Source: Mesorhizobium sp. GbtcB19 | Lineage (GTDB): Bacteria; Pseudomonadota; Alphaproteobacteria; Rhizobiales; Rhizobiaceae | Reading direction: 5' to 3' | NCBI RefSeq assembly: GCF_019091085.1 | Contig: NZ_JAGXJY010000008.1 | Coordinates: 186,001-250,000, forward strand | Length of the DNA: 64,000 bases | Shown here: piece after piece, positions 9,693 through 18,335 of the stretch | Position numbering within the stretch: position 1 is the stretch's first letter | Layout: each line of letters begins with the position of its first letter | Notes under the pieces: generated by a model | Seen by the model: the letters and a program-made list of their open reading frames with translations, nothing else | Told to the model about the DNA's origin: nothing | Database searches by the model: none | Program-made: the position numbers and the translations under genes

Positions 9693-10033
9693 TGCGCACG
9701 ATATTCACACTCTGGGCTGCTCCGATGGCCATCTTCTGGGGATGGTTCTTCCTGTCGGCCAACGACATGAATTTCGGCTACGCGATGCTGAGCCGACAGG
9801 TGCACGATTTCGCTTTCCAGCTTTACGGCCACATGCTCGGCGTTGATCCGGCTATCATCCCGGGCATGGTGGCGCGGACCTGCGTTTTCGACTTTTTCCT
9901 GCTCATGGGCCTATGGGCGTTCCGCCGGCGGCGCGAAATCGCCGAATGGGTCAGGCAGCGTCGGCAAGGCGCGATCAGCGAAGATCGCCTCAGCCGAGCG
10001 ACTGAAGCCGGTCCAGGGCTCCCTGCAGAATAA
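9692..10033 (+). CDS. Small conserved membrane protein (DUF6105-like)
   Basis: This 113-residue protein has an N-terminal membrane segment ([17 protein letters not shown]), a second hydrophobic region (about residues 62-78) and a basic tail ([16 protein letters not shown]). The opening and the [10 protein letters not shown] block resemble a small Rhizobiales family that I recall as DUF6105; I am only moderately sure of that name. It is translationally coupled to the preceding membrane protein and its last 44 bases overlap the end of ruvX on the other strand. No function is known to me. Confidence 0.68.
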   Translation: MRTIFTLWAAPMAIFWGWFFLSANDMNFGYAMLSRQVHDFAFQLYGHMLGVDPAIIPGMVARTCVFDFFLLMGLWAFRRRREIAEWVRQRRQGAISEDRLSRATEAGPGLPAE

Positions 10034-10457
10034 AGGCGGCCGCCGCCGAATCGATCTTGCCTGCACGCTTCTTGCGCGAGAAATCCATCTCGATCAGCGT
10101 GCGTTCCGCCGCCACCGTCGACAGCCGCTCGTCCCACAGCACAAAGGGCAGGTCGGAAAGCGTCGCCATATTGCGGGCGAAGGCGCGCGATTTCTGGGCC
10201 CGCGGTCCTTCAGAGCCATCCATGTTGACCGGAAGGCCGAGCACGATGGCGCCGACATTGTCCTTCTCGAGTTGGGCGAGCAACTGGGCGGCATCGAGCG
10301 AAAACTTTTTGCGCAGGATGACCGGACGCGGATGAGCGAAAGACAGCCCGCGATCGGAAACCGCCACGCCGATCGTCTTGTCGCCGAGATCGAGCCCGGC
10401 GAGCGCGCGGCCGCCGGCAAGCCGTTCCGGCAACTCCTCGATCGAAATAACGGCCAC
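9990..10457 (-). CDS. ruvX: Putative Holliday junction resolvase RuvX (YqgF)
   Basis: The 155-residue product matches the RuvX/YqgF RNase H-like nuclease family, which is implicated in 16S rRNA 5'-end processing and possibly Holliday junction resolution. Motifs are [43 protein letters not shown] and [17 protein letters not shown]; the acidic catalytic residues are present. The GTG at 10457 is chosen over the longer open frame (to 10523) because GAGGAAG lies directly upstream and homologues begin near MAVISIEEL. The gene ends inside the convergent small membrane-protein gene. Confidence 0.9.
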   Translation of the reverse strand: MAVISIEELPERLAGGRALAGLDLGDKTIGVAVSDRGLSFAHPRPVILRKKFSLDAAQLLAQLEKDNVGAIVLGLPVNMDGSEGPRAQKSRAFARNMATLSDLPFVLWDERLSTVAAERTLIEMDFSRKKRAGKIDSAAAAFILQGALDRLQSLG

Positions 10458-10575
10458 CGGCTTCCTCTGACATCGGGGCGTCACACAACCTTTTGACGGT
10501 GGGGAGCGCCGCGCTACTTTCAATTTGTCGCCAGCGTTCTATCCTCCGGCGACGGAAAAATCGAGGAAAGCATTG

Positions 10576-11283
10576 ATGAAACTGACCTGGTACGGACATT
10601 CGGCATTTCGCGTCGAGACCAAGGACGCCACCATTCTGATCGACCCCTATCTGGTCGGCAATCCGTCCTGGACTGGCGGCTGGGAAGGGCCGGCGGAAGG
10701 CGTGACTCATGTGCTCTTGACCCACGGCCATAACGACCATGTCAGCGGCGCGGTCGAAGTGCTGAAGAAAAGCGGCGCCATGCTGGTCGCCAATTTCGAG
10801 ATCTGCATGTACCTCGTCGGCCAGGGCGTCGGCGGCGACAAGATCAATCCAGGCAATATCGGCGGCACTGTCGATTGCGGGCCGTTCACCACGACCTTCG
10901 TCCAGGCGCTGCACTCATCCTCTTTCGGCGGCGACGGCGGCACCAACACCTATCTCGGCAATCCGGGAGGCCTCGTGCTGCATTTTCCCGAAGACAAGAC
11001 GCTCTACCACATGGGCGACACCGACATTTTCTCCGACATGGGGCTGATCAACGAACTGCACGAGCCGAAGATCGGCATCGTGCCGATCGGTGACCGCTTC
11101 ACCATGGGCGGCGCGGTGGCGGCCCTTGCCTGCCGCCGCTTTTTCGGCTTCGATACCGTCGTTCCCTGCCATTTCGGCACCTTCCCGATGATCGACCAGA
11201 CCGCCGACAAGTTCGTCGCCGGCATGGAAGGCTCAGGCGTCAAGGTGGCGTTGCCGGAGATCGGCAAGGCGATCACGATCTAG
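10576..11283 (+). CDS. UPF0173-type metal-dependent hydrolase (metallo-beta-lactamase fold)
   Basis: The 235-residue cytosolic protein starts [12 protein letters not shown] and contains the HxHxDH zinc motif in [11 protein letters not shown], the second metal region at GDTDIFSDM and the last histidine in VPCHFGTFP. This matches the UPF0173 family of MBL-fold hydrolases whose substrate is unknown. The ATG at 10576 has GAGGAAAG about 6 bases upstream. It begins about 120 bases from the divergent ruvX gene and appears to be a single-gene unit. Confidence 0.9.
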   Translation: MKLTWYGHSAFRVETKDATILIDPYLVGNPSWTGGWEGPAEGVTHVLLTHGHNDHVSGAVEVLKKSGAMLVANFEICMYLVGQGVGGDKINPGNIGGTVDCGPFTTTFVQALHSSSFGGDGGTNTYLGNPGGLVLHFPEDKTLYHMGDTDIFSDMGLINELHEPKIGIVPIGDRFTMGGAVAALACRRFFGFDTVVPCHFGTFPMIDQTADKFVAGMEGSGVKVALPEIGKAITI

Positions 11284-11319
11284 GTTGTTGCGTCGGGAAT
11301 CTGGAACAAAACCATAACG

Positions 11320-11544
11320 TTGAGGCGGGTCCTTTGCATTTCGGTGCTGGTCGCGGCAACGCCCGCGCCGGCGAGCGCGCAATCCGGCTACAGCGGCAAT
11401 TGTTATCGCTGCGACGGCGTGGCGATGCCCGTGTGGCGATCGGGCACCGCACACGATCGTCGACCATCATCCATGTTGCGCGGCAAGCGCCGCGCCGCTA
11501 TAGCCCGCACTGGTTTTCCCGAGGCGATAGAACATGTCCGTTGA
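11320..11544 (+). CDS. Possible small exported peptide (doubtful)
   Basis: A TTG-initiated frame encodes a credible signal peptide ([20 protein letters not shown]) followed by a CxxC pair in NCYRCDG and a basic, low-information tail that runs 11 bases into gatC. No ribosome binding site is clear. It could be a degraded or spurious frame; I keep it only because the signal peptide looks real. Confidence 0.22.
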   Translation: MRRVLCISVLVAATPAPASAQSGYSGNCYRCDGVAMPVWRSGTAHDRRPSSMLRGKRRAAIARTGFPEAIEHVR

Positions 11545-11821
11545 TCTTCAGACCGTGAAGCGCGTCGCGCACCTTGCCCGTATCGCGGTGAGCGAGGAGG
11601 ATGCCGAGCGCATGACCGGCGAATTGAACGCCATTCTCGGCTTCGTCGAGCAACTGAACGAGGTCGACGTCACGGGCGTCGAGCCGATGACCTCGGTCAC
11701 GCCGATGGAGATGAAGAAGCGCCAGGATGCCGTCACCGACGGCAACAAGGCCGCCGACATCGTCGCCAACGCGCCGGCGACGGACGAGAACTTCTTCCTC
11801 GTTCCGAAGGTGGTGGAGTAG
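11534..11821 (+). CDS. gatC: Asp-tRNA(Asn)/Glu-tRNA(Gln) amidotransferase subunit C
   Basis: GatC is the small subunit that holds GatA and GatB together in the amidotransferase converting misacylated Glu-tRNA(Gln) and Asp-tRNA(Asn). The 95-residue sequence has the usual opening ([16 protein letters not shown]), the [15 protein letters not shown] helix and the C-terminal [11 protein letters not shown]. It is followed by a GNAT gene and then gatA; gatB is not in this window. Confidence 0.95.
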   Translation: MSVDLQTVKRVAHLARIAVSEEDAERMTGELNAILGFVEQLNEVDVTGVEPMTSVTPMEMKKRQDAVTDGNKAADIVANAPATDENFFLVPKVVE

Positions 11822-11824
11822 TCC

Positions 11825-12283
11825 GTGGCTGTCGAGATCGCCGTCGAGACGCCTTTGCAGGACGACGTGCGCGCGCTGGTCGCCGAACTCAACGCCGCGT
11901 TGCTCGAACTGACGCCGCCCGAGCATTGCTATCACCTCACCGTCGAGCAGATGGCGGGCTCGGATACGACCGTCTTCATCGCCCGCGACAACGGCCTGGC
12001 GGTCGGCTGCGGCGCGCTCAAGCGCCATGACGATGCCACCGGCGAGGTCAAGCGCATGTATACGCGGCCGTCGCATCGGGGCAAAAAAATCGGCGCCGAG
12101 ATCGTCGGACAGGTCGAAGCGCTGGCCCGCCAGGAAGGGCTGACGCGGCTGGTGCTCGAAACCGGCGATCGGCACCCCGCCGCCTGGACCGTCTATGAGC
12201 GCGCCGGATTCACGCGTTGCGGACCGGTGCTGGATTATCCCGACTCCGAATGGTCGGTGTTTTACGAAAAGAGCCTTGCCTGA
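11825..12283 (+). CDS. GNAT-family N-acetyltransferase
   Basis: This 152-residue protein has the GNAT core: [19 protein letters not shown] provides the acetyl-CoA binding R/Q-x-x-G-x-G/A-type loop (here RGKKIG), followed by [21 protein letters not shown], typical motif B. It starts with GTG three bases after the gatC stop and its stop overlaps the gatA start (TGATG), so it is embedded in the gatC-gatA transcript. The substrate is not known; its position suggests constitutive co-expression with translation genes rather than a demonstrated role in them. Confidence 0.85.
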   Translation: MAVEIAVETPLQDDVRALVAELNAALLELTPPEHCYHLTVEQMAGSDTTVFIARDNGLAVGCGALKRHDDATGEVKRMYTRPSHRGKKIGAEIVGQVEALARQEGLTRLVLETGDRHPAAWTVYERAGFTRCGPVLDYPDSEWSVFYEKSLA

Positions 12284-13848
12284 TGAGCGATCTCACACAT
12301 CTCACCATTTCCGAGGCCCGCGCCAAGCTGCGCGGCAAGGAAATCTCCGCGGCCGAAATCACCGAGGCCTATCTCGCGGCGATCGAGCGCGCCAATCCGG
12401 TGCTCAATGCCTATGTGACTGTCACCGCCGACAAGGCGCGCGACATGGCGAAAGCCTCCGACGCCAAGCTCGCCAAGGGCGAGGGCGGCGCGCTGGAAGG
12501 CATTCCGCTCGGCATCAAGGACCTGTTCGCGACCGAAGGCATCCACACCCAGGCCTGCAGCCACGTGCTGGACGGTTTTGAGCCGCGTTACGAGTCCACC
12601 GTGACCTCCAATCTGTGGGCCGACGGCGCCGTCATGCTCGGCAAGCTCAACATGGACGAGTTCGCCATGGGCTCGTCCAATGAAACCTCTTATTACGGTC
12701 CGGTGATCAATCCGTGGCGCCGCTCGCGTGTCGATACGGTCGTCATGCCGACGACGCATCAGGGCGATGGCGGCTTCGTCTCCGCTGGCGGCACGAAGAC
12801 GGCGCGGACCCTGGACAACGCCCAGCTGGTACCGGGCGGCTCGTCCGGCGGTTCGGCATCGTCCGTGGCCGCTTTCCTGTGCGCCGGCGCCACCGCCACC
12901 GACACCGGCGGCTCGATCCGCCAGCCCGCCGCCTTCACCGGCACGGTCGGCATCAAGCCGACCTACGGCCGCTGCTCGCGCCGGGGCATCGTCGCCTTCG
13001 CTTCCTCGCTCGACCAGGCCGGACCGATCGCGCGCGACGTGCGCGACGCCGCGATTCTGTTGAAGTCCATGGCCTCGGTCGACCCGAAGGACACGACCTC
13101 GGTCGACCGCCCGGTGCCGGATTATGAGGCGGCGATCGGCAAACCGATCAAGGGCATGAAGGTCGGCATTCCGAAGGAATACCGCGTCGACGGCATGCCG
13201 GAAGACATCGAGGCGCTCTGGCAGAAAGGCATTGCCTGGCTGAAGGATGCCGGCGCCGAGATCGTCGACATCTCACTGCCGCACACCAAATACGCCTTGC
13301 CGGCTTATTATATCGTGGCGCCCGCCGAGGCGTCGTCGAACCTCGCCCGCTATGACGGCGTGCGCTACGGCCTGCGCGTCCCTGGCAAGGACATCATCGA
13401 CATGTATGAGAAGACGCGCGCCGCCGGTTTCGGCCGCGAGGTCAAGCGCCGCATCATGATCGGCACCTATGTGCTGTCGGCCGGCTATTACGACGCCTAC
13501 TATCTGCAGGCGCAGAAGGTGCGCACGCTGATCAAGCGCGACTTCGAGAACGTCTTTGCCGCCGGCGTCGACGTTATCCTGACGCCCGCAACCCCGTCGG
13601 CCGCCTTCGGCATCGCCGATGAGGACATGGCCTCCGACCCGGTGAAGATGTATCTCAACGACATCTTCACCGTGACGGTGAACATGGCGGGCCTTCCCGG
13701 TATTTCCGTGCCGGCCGGCCTCGACGGCAAGGGCCTGCCGCTCGGCCTGCAGCTCATCGGCCGCCCGTTCGATGAGGAGACGCTGTTCCAGACGGCCAAC
13801 GTCATCGAGCAGGCGGCGGGCAAATTTCAGCCGGAAAAGTGGTGGTAG
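12283..13848 (+). CDS. gatA: Asp-tRNA(Asn)/Glu-tRNA(Gln) amidotransferase subunit A, with an internal insertion
   Basis: GatA releases ammonia from glutamine for tRNA-bound transamidation. The amidase-signature catalytic residues are in place: the lysine in [12 protein letters not shown], the glycine/serine-rich [12 protein letters not shown] and the nucleophile region [12 protein letters not shown]. The protein is 521 residues, about 28 longer than the rhizobial GatA I know. The excess lies between NPWR and NAQLVPGG (residues 147-178), a place where homologues have about four residues. Reading frame and downstream motifs are intact, so the insertion is translated. It overlaps the GNAT stop. 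Confidence 0.95.
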   Translation: MSDLTHLTISEARAKLRGKEISAAEITEAYLAAIERANPVLNAYVTVTADKARDMAKASDAKLAKGEGGALEGIPLGIKDLFATEGIHTQACSHVLDGFEPRYESTVTSNLWADGAVMLGKLNMDEFAMGSSNETSYYGPVINPWRRSRVDTVVMPTTHQGDGGFVSAGGTKTARTLDNAQLVPGGSSGGSASSVAAFLCAGATATDTGGSIRQPAAFTGTVGIKPTYGRCSRRGIVAFASSLDQAGPIARDVRDAAILLKSMASVDPKDTTSVDRPVPDYEAAIGKPIKGMKVGIPKEYRVDGMPEDIEALWQKGIAWLKDAGAEIVDISLPHTKYALPAYYIVAPAEASSNLARYDGVRYGLRVPGKDIIDMYEKTRAAGFGREVKRRIMIGTYVLSAGYYDAYYLQAQKVRTLIKRDFENVFAAGVDVILTPATPSAAFGIADEDMASDPVKMYLNDIFTVTVNMAGLPGISVPAGLDGKGLPLGLQLIGRPFDEETLFQTANVIEQAAGKFQPEKWW

Positions 13849-13879
13849 GCTCATACCTCATCTGACAAGAGGGTGAGGG

Positions 13880-14677
13880 ATGTTCTACCATCTTTCCAAA
13901 ATCTTCTGGTTCTTTGGCCAGCCGATCAACCTGGCGATCTTCCTGTTGCTTGCCGGCCTGCTGGCGGCGCTGTTCGGGCGCCGCCGGCTGGCGGCGACGG
14001 GCAGCGTGCTCGGCATCGCGATCCTGGTTCTCTCGGCCTGGACGTCGGCCGGCGCGATGATGCTCAACCCGCTGGAAGAACGCTTCCCCAAGCCGGCATT
14101 GCCCGAAAAGGTCGACGGCATCGTCGTCCTCGGTGGCGGCTTCGAGGGCACCATCAACCTCGCGCGCGGCGGCTATGAGCTGAACAGCAGCGGCGACCGC
14201 ATGGTGGAGACGGCGATTCTCGCTCGCCGCTTCCCGCAGGCGAAGATCGTCGTGTCCGGCGGCAATGGTTCGCTTTTCCTCGACGGCGAGGGCGATGCAG
14301 ATACCGCGCCACGCCTGCTGGGCGCGCTCGGCGTCTCCGCGGATCGCCTGATCCTCGAGGACAAATCGCGCAACACCTACGAAAATGCGGTCTTCTCCCG
14401 GAACCTCGTCGAGCCGAAACCGGGGGAGACCTGGCTGCTGGTCACCTCGGCCTTCCACATGCCGCGCGCCAAGGCGCTGTTCGACAAGGCGGGTTTCCCG
14501 ACCGTTCCATGGCCGGTCGACTATCGCACTTCGGGCAAGGAAGGCGTCGGCTTCTATCGCGACAATCCGGTCGACTCGCTGCAGGCGACCACAATCGCGG
14601 TCCGCGAGTGGATCGGGCTTTTCGCCTACAGGCTGTCCGGCAAGATCGATCAGCTCTTTCCCGGGCCGGGCGGCTGA
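13880..14677 (+). CDS. YdcF/ElyC-type (DUF218) membrane protein
   Basis: The 265-residue protein has two N-terminal membrane segments (about residues 10-30 and 37-57) and a DUF218 domain with VDGIVVLGGGFEG, VVSGGNGS, EDKSRNTYENA and LVTSAFHMPRA. Members such as ElyC and SanA act in envelope integrity and undecaprenyl-phosphate-linked metabolism; the exact role here is inferred. The start has GAGGG a few bases upstream. Its last 28 bases overlap the convergent DUF599 gene. Confidence 0.85.
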   Translation: MFYHLSKIFWFFGQPINLAIFLLLAGLLAALFGRRRLAATGSVLGIAILVLSAWTSAGAMMLNPLEERFPKPALPEKVDGIVVLGGGFEGTINLARGGYELNSSGDRMVETAILARRFPQAKIVVSGGNGSLFLDGEGDADTAPRLLGALGVSADRLILEDKSRNTYENAVFSRNLVEPKPGETWLLVTSAFHMPRAKALFDKAGFPTVPWPVDYRTSGKEGVGFYRDNPVDSLQATTIAVREWIGLFAYRLSGKIDQLFPGPGG

Positions 14678-15369
14678 CCGAGCACCGCCTGCCGCGCTGC
14701 TGAGAAGAACTGGCGGCGCACCAGCACCGCCAAAAGCACCAGCGTCGAGATCACGAAGACCACCGGATCGACGAACCAGCCGAGATAGCCGATCGAGAAG
14801 AAGACGGCGCGCAGGCCGGAGTTGAAGTGCTTGCCGGCAAGCACGTTCATGCGAGTCGCCCGCCACACCGCCGTTTCGCTGACCGGATTGCGCGAGGCTG
14901 GGCCATGCGGGGTCGGCACCGCGCCGATCAGGATCGAGCAATAGTTGAACAGCCGGTAGGCCCAGCCGAATTTGAAGAAGGCGAAGGCGAGAATCAGCAC
15001 CAGGCCGAACACCTTGGTCTGGAAGGCTTCGCGCGAGGAGGCCGCGCCGAAGGGCAGATCGGAGAGCACTTGAAGCACGCGGTCGGAGGCGCCGAGCAGG
15101 GCAAAGCAGCCGCCGAGCGCGATCAGGGAAGAGGAAGCGAAGAAAGCGGTGCCTTGCTGCAGGCCGCCCATGATGGCGGTGTCGACGATGCGGATTTCGC
15201 GCTCGGCCATATTGCGCATCCAGGCCTCGCGCTGGGCGTTCATCGCGGTCGTCAGCGAGACCCGGCTGACCAGCTTGCCATCGGAAGCGAGCGTATGCAG
15301 CACCCAGACGACCAGGAAGAAGGTCAAAGCCGCCAGATCCGCTGTGGAAAGGTGGAGTGAGTCGCCCAT
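14650..15369 (-). CDS. DUF599 membrane protein
   Basis: The product (239 residues from ATG 15369) has four main hydrophobic segments near residues 12-28, 71-92, 113-132 and 190-215, and the phrase NAQREAWMRNMAEREIRIVDT in between, here recognised as the DUF599 family, widespread in Proteobacteria and of unknown function. A GTG at 15384 could add five residues; neither start has a strong ribosome binding site. It converges on the YdcF-type gene, with which it overlaps. Confidence 0.82.
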   Translation of the reverse strand: MGDSLHLSTADLAALTFFLVVWVLHTLASDGKLVSRVSLTTAMNAQREAWMRNMAEREIRIVDTAIMGGLQQGTAFFASSSLIALGGCFALLGASDRVLQVLSDLPFGAASSREAFQTKVFGLVLILAFAFFKFGWAYRLFNYCSILIGAVPTPHGPASRNPVSETAVWRATRMNVLAGKHFNSGLRAVFFSIGYLGWFVDPVVFVISTLVLLAVLVRRQFFSAARQAVLGQPPGPGKS

Positions 15370-15549
15370 GCGCTTTTGTAACACAGGCCAAGCCGGCGCT
15401 TCGACAGGTGCGAAAGCTCTCGGCAGGGCGATGTCGCTGGCGGAGCAAACAAGGTCGGCAGCCGCCGCGCCGCGACATGCAAAACAGCGGAAACATCGCG
15501 GGAATTCCTATATGTAGGTTTCGACCGGCCCCCAGGAGACAATGGCCCC

Positions 15550-16953
15550 GTGTTCCTTTCGGTTTTCGACCTGTTCAAGATCGGCATCGGCCCATCGAGC
15601 TCGCACACGATGGGGCCGATGACCGCCGCGCGCCGTTTCCTCGACGAGATCCTGGCCGGCGACTGGCCGCGGCCCGCCGGCGTCAAGGTCGACCGTATCG
15701 GCGCCAGCCTGCATGGATCGCTCGCCTATACCGGCATCGGCCATGGTTCCGACCGCGCCGTGATCCTCGGCCTGGCCGGTCAGACGCCGCAGACGGTCGA
15801 TCCGGACGAGGCCGACGGCATCGTCGCCCGAATCGGGGCGGAGAAGCGCATTTCGCCGCCCGGGCATCCGACCTATCGGTTTGACCCCGCCAAGGATCTC
15901 GTGCTCGACCGAAAGACGCCGCTGACCGGCCATGCCAACGGCATGGCTTTCTATGCCTATGACGCTTCCGACCGGCTGCTGCTCAAGCGCATTTATTATT
16001 CGATCGGCGGCGGTTTCGTCGTTTCCGAGGAAGAGCTGCAGCGCATGAAGGCCAAGGGCTCGGTGACGACCGAGGGCAAGAAGGTGCCGTACCCGTTCAA
16101 GAATGCCGTCGAGATGCTGGCGATGGCGGCGAAAAGCGGACTCTCCATCGCCGAGATGAAGCGCGCCAACGAAGAGAAGCACATGTCGCGCGAGGAGCTC
16201 GACGCTGGCCTGGACGCGATCTGGGGCGCGATGAAAGGCTGCATCGACCGCGGCCTGTCGCAGGACGGCATCATGCCGGGCGGGCTGAAGGTGCGCCGCC
16301 GCGCGCGGCAGCTGCACGACAAGCTGCAGGAACAGTGGCAGCAGAACCGGCCCAATCCCTTGCTCGCCAATGACTGGCTATCGATCCACGCCATGGCGGT
16401 CAACGAGGAGAACGCCGCCGGCGGGCGCGTCGTGACCGCGCCGACCAATGGCGCTGCCGGCACCTTGCCGGCGGTGCTGCGCTACTGGCTGCATTTCCAT
16501 CCCGAAGCCGACCAGCCAAGCATCCGCGACTTCCTGCTCACCGCCGCCGGCGTCGGCGGGATCATCAAGTCGAACGCGTCGATCTCGGGAGCCGAAGTCG
16601 GCTGCCAGGGCGAGGTGGGTTCGGCTTCGGCCATGGCCGCCGCCGGGCTGTGCGCCGTCATGGGCGGCACGCCGGAGCAGGTCGAGAACGCCGCCGAGAT
16701 CGCGCTCGAGCATCATCTCGGCATGACCTGCGATCCGGTCGGCGGCCTGGTGCAGGTGCCCTGCATCGAGCGCAACGCGCTGGGCGCTGTGAAGGCGGTG
16801 ACGGCCGCCTCCTTGGCCATCAAGGGCGATGGCACGCATTTCGTGCCGCTCGACGCCGCGATCGAGACCATGCGCCAGACCGGCCTCGACATGAACGAGA
16901 AATACAAGGAAACCAGCCTCGGCGGGCTCGCGGTCAACGTCGTCGAGTGCTGA
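15550..16953 (+). CDS. sdaA: L-serine ammonia-lyase, iron-sulfur type
   Basis: SdaA deaminates L-serine to pyruvate and ammonia using an oxygen-sensitive [4Fe-4S] cluster. The 467-residue single-chain enzyme opens with FDLFKIGIGPSSSHTMGPM and keeps the cluster region: GCQGEVGSASAMAAAG, then LGMTCDPVGGLVQVPC, with the expected cysteines. The GTG at 15550 lies next to the conserved N-terminus, so little can be added upstream. It is a single-gene unit, divergent from the DUF599 gene by about 180 bases. Confidence 0.95.
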   Translation: MFLSVFDLFKIGIGPSSSHTMGPMTAARRFLDEILAGDWPRPAGVKVDRIGASLHGSLAYTGIGHGSDRAVILGLAGQTPQTVDPDEADGIVARIGAEKRISPPGHPTYRFDPAKDLVLDRKTPLTGHANGMAFYAYDASDRLLLKRIYYSIGGGFVVSEEELQRMKAKGSVTTEGKKVPYPFKNAVEMLAMAAKSGLSIAEMKRANEEKHMSREELDAGLDAIWGAMKGCIDRGLSQDGIMPGGLKVRRRARQLHDKLQEQWQQNRPNPLLANDWLSIHAMAVNEENAAGGRVVTAPTNGAAGTLPAVLRYWLHFHPEADQPSIRDFLLTAAGVGGIIKSNASISGAEVGCQGEVGSASAMAAAGLCAVMGGTPEQVENAAEIALEHHLGMTCDPVGGLVQVPCIERNALGAVKAVTAASLAIKGDGTHFVPLDAAIETMRQTGLDMNEKYKETSLGGLAVNVVEC

Positions 16954-17002
16954 GGCATCAGCGACACTCCCGACTGGCCCTGTGGAGAAGTCGCTCAAGG
17001 CG

Positions 17003-17030
17003 TTGACGCGCCTACCCTTGCGGCTAAATC
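17003..17030 (+). promoter_or_regulatory. Candidate sigma-70-type promoter of the DUF1489 gene
   Basis: TTGACG at 17003-17008 and TAAATC at 17025-17030 are 16 bases apart. Transcription would begin almost on the ATG at 17038, so the message could be leaderless or nearly so. Based on sequence match only. Confidence 0.35.
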
Positions 17031-17037
17031 TTGGAGC

Positions 17038-17475
17038 ATGTCACTCAATCTCCTAAAACTCTGCGTCGGCTGCGACAGCGTCGAGGACCTCGAAGAGTGG
17101 ATCGCCTTCCGACTCGACGAGCGGCGCCGTGCAGGCGAGCCGGCCGAGCACTGGCACACCACCCGCATGGTGCCGACGCGAGGCGCCGAGATCACAGATG
17201 GCGGCTCGCTCTATTGGGTGATCAAGGGCAGCGTCCAATGCCGGCAGCTGATCACCGAGATTAGACCGTTCACCGACGATGAAGGCATCGGCCGCTGCCA
17301 TCTGGTGCTTGCCCCCGAGGTCGTGCGCACCGAATGGCAGCCGCGCCGCGCGTTCCAGGGCTGGCGCTATCTGAAGCCCGCCGATGCGCCCGCCGACCTC
17401 GGCAAGGGCAGGGCGGCGCTCGCCGAAATGCCGCCGAAGCTCAGGCTGGAACTCGCCGAACTCGGTCTGTTATAG
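17038..17475 (+). CDS. DUF1489 family protein
   Basis: The 145-residue soluble protein matches the DUF1489 family of Alphaproteobacteria, with the characteristic opening LNLLKLCVGCDSVEDL, HWHTTRMVPTR, LYWVIKG and FQGWRYL. The function is unknown. GGAG is only 2 bases from the ATG, which fits the nearly leaderless arrangement suggested by the upstream promoter candidate. No partner gene is evident. Confidence 0.85.
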   Translation: MSLNLLKLCVGCDSVEDLEEWIAFRLDERRRAGEPAEHWHTTRMVPTRGAEITDGGSLYWVIKGSVQCRQLITEIRPFTDDEGIGRCHLVLAPEVVRTEWQPRRAFQGWRYLKPADAPADLGKGRAALAEMPPKLRLELAELGLL

Positions 17476-17595
17476 CGCGGCTTAGCGTCTCAGCCGCGAC
17501 GCTGGCCCTTCGGCTCGCCCAGCGTGGGGCTTGCAAGCGCCGGACCTAGGTCCCATCCTATTTCATATGCTCAGTCATCCGTATGGCACTAACCG

Positions 17596-18294
17596 ATGAG
17601 CGTGATCCTGGCTTTGGCGGCAATCCTTGTGGTGCTTTTCGGCGCCGCGGTGCTTTTTGTGCGCGCCGATCCGGCAAGGATGGCGGATAGCCTCAGGTCG
17701 CTCGGGCCGGCCTTGCTGGGCCTGGTCGGCGCGCCGATGCTGATCTTCGGCCGCAGCCTCATCGGCGGGCTGCTTTTGCTCGCGGCGCTGGCCTGGGTCG
17801 GCTGGATACGCACCAGGCGGCCTCCGGCACGCGCGGCCGCGTCCAAACACTCGACGGTGCGCACCGCCGCGCTCGAAATGGACCTCGATCATGACAGCGG
17901 CAAGCTCGAAGGTCTTGTCCTGGCCGGGCGTTATGAAGGCAAGATGCTGAGCGCGATGGGGCTGACGGACCTGCGCCAACTTCACGGCGAGCTCAATCCG
18001 GATCCGGAGAGCCGCCAGCTCCTAGAGACGTATCTTGACGGCCGTTTTCCCGTCTGGCGCAAGGACGCGCAGCCGCACGGTGGCGAAGGGCTGGGTATTG
18101 CGCCAGGTCCGGGCGCCATGACTAAGGAGGAGGCCTACAAGGTCCTTGGTCTTGAAGCGGGGGCTGCCGCGGCGGATATCCGCAAGGCGCACCGCCGCCT
18201 GATGCAGCGCCTGAACGCCGATGTCGGCGGCACGTCTGTCCTGGCGGCGCGGATCAATGAAGCCAAGGACGTCCTGCTCTCCAATCACGACTAG
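17596..18294 (+). CDS. Membrane-anchored J-domain-like protein with degenerate HPD motif
   Basis: This 232-residue protein has two N-terminal membrane segments (about residues 3-22 and 37-70), a central MDLDHDSGKLEGLVLAGRYEG block known from alphaproteobacterial DnaJ-like membrane proteins, and a C-terminal TIM14/Pam18-type J-domain from about residue 175 (EEAYKVLGLEAGA ... RINEAKDVLL). The loop that should read HPD reads NAD (residues 207-209). HPD is essential for stimulating DnaK ATPase, so this copy is unlikely to act as a normal co-chaperone; a regulatory, Pam16-like role is possible but inferred. Confidence 0.85.
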   Translation: MSVILALAAILVVLFGAAVLFVRADPARMADSLRSLGPALLGLVGAPMLIFGRSLIGGLLLLAALAWVGWIRTRRPPARAAASKHSTVRTAALEMDLDHDSGKLEGLVLAGRYEGKMLSAMGLTDLRQLHGELNPDPESRQLLETYLDGRFPVWRKDAQPHGGEGLGIAPGPGAMTKEEAYKVLGLEAGAAAADIRKAHRRLMQRLNADVGGTSVLAARINEAKDVLLSNHD

Positions 18295-18335
18295 TCTCCT
18301 TCGACGCTGCACTTTCCGGGAGTTTCAGACGCCGC

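Noticed and set aside
14650..14677. Overlap of the YdcF-type and DUF599 genes as a sign of a wrong frame
   Set aside because: Both proteins have good family features to near their ends, so a 28-base convergent overlap is real.
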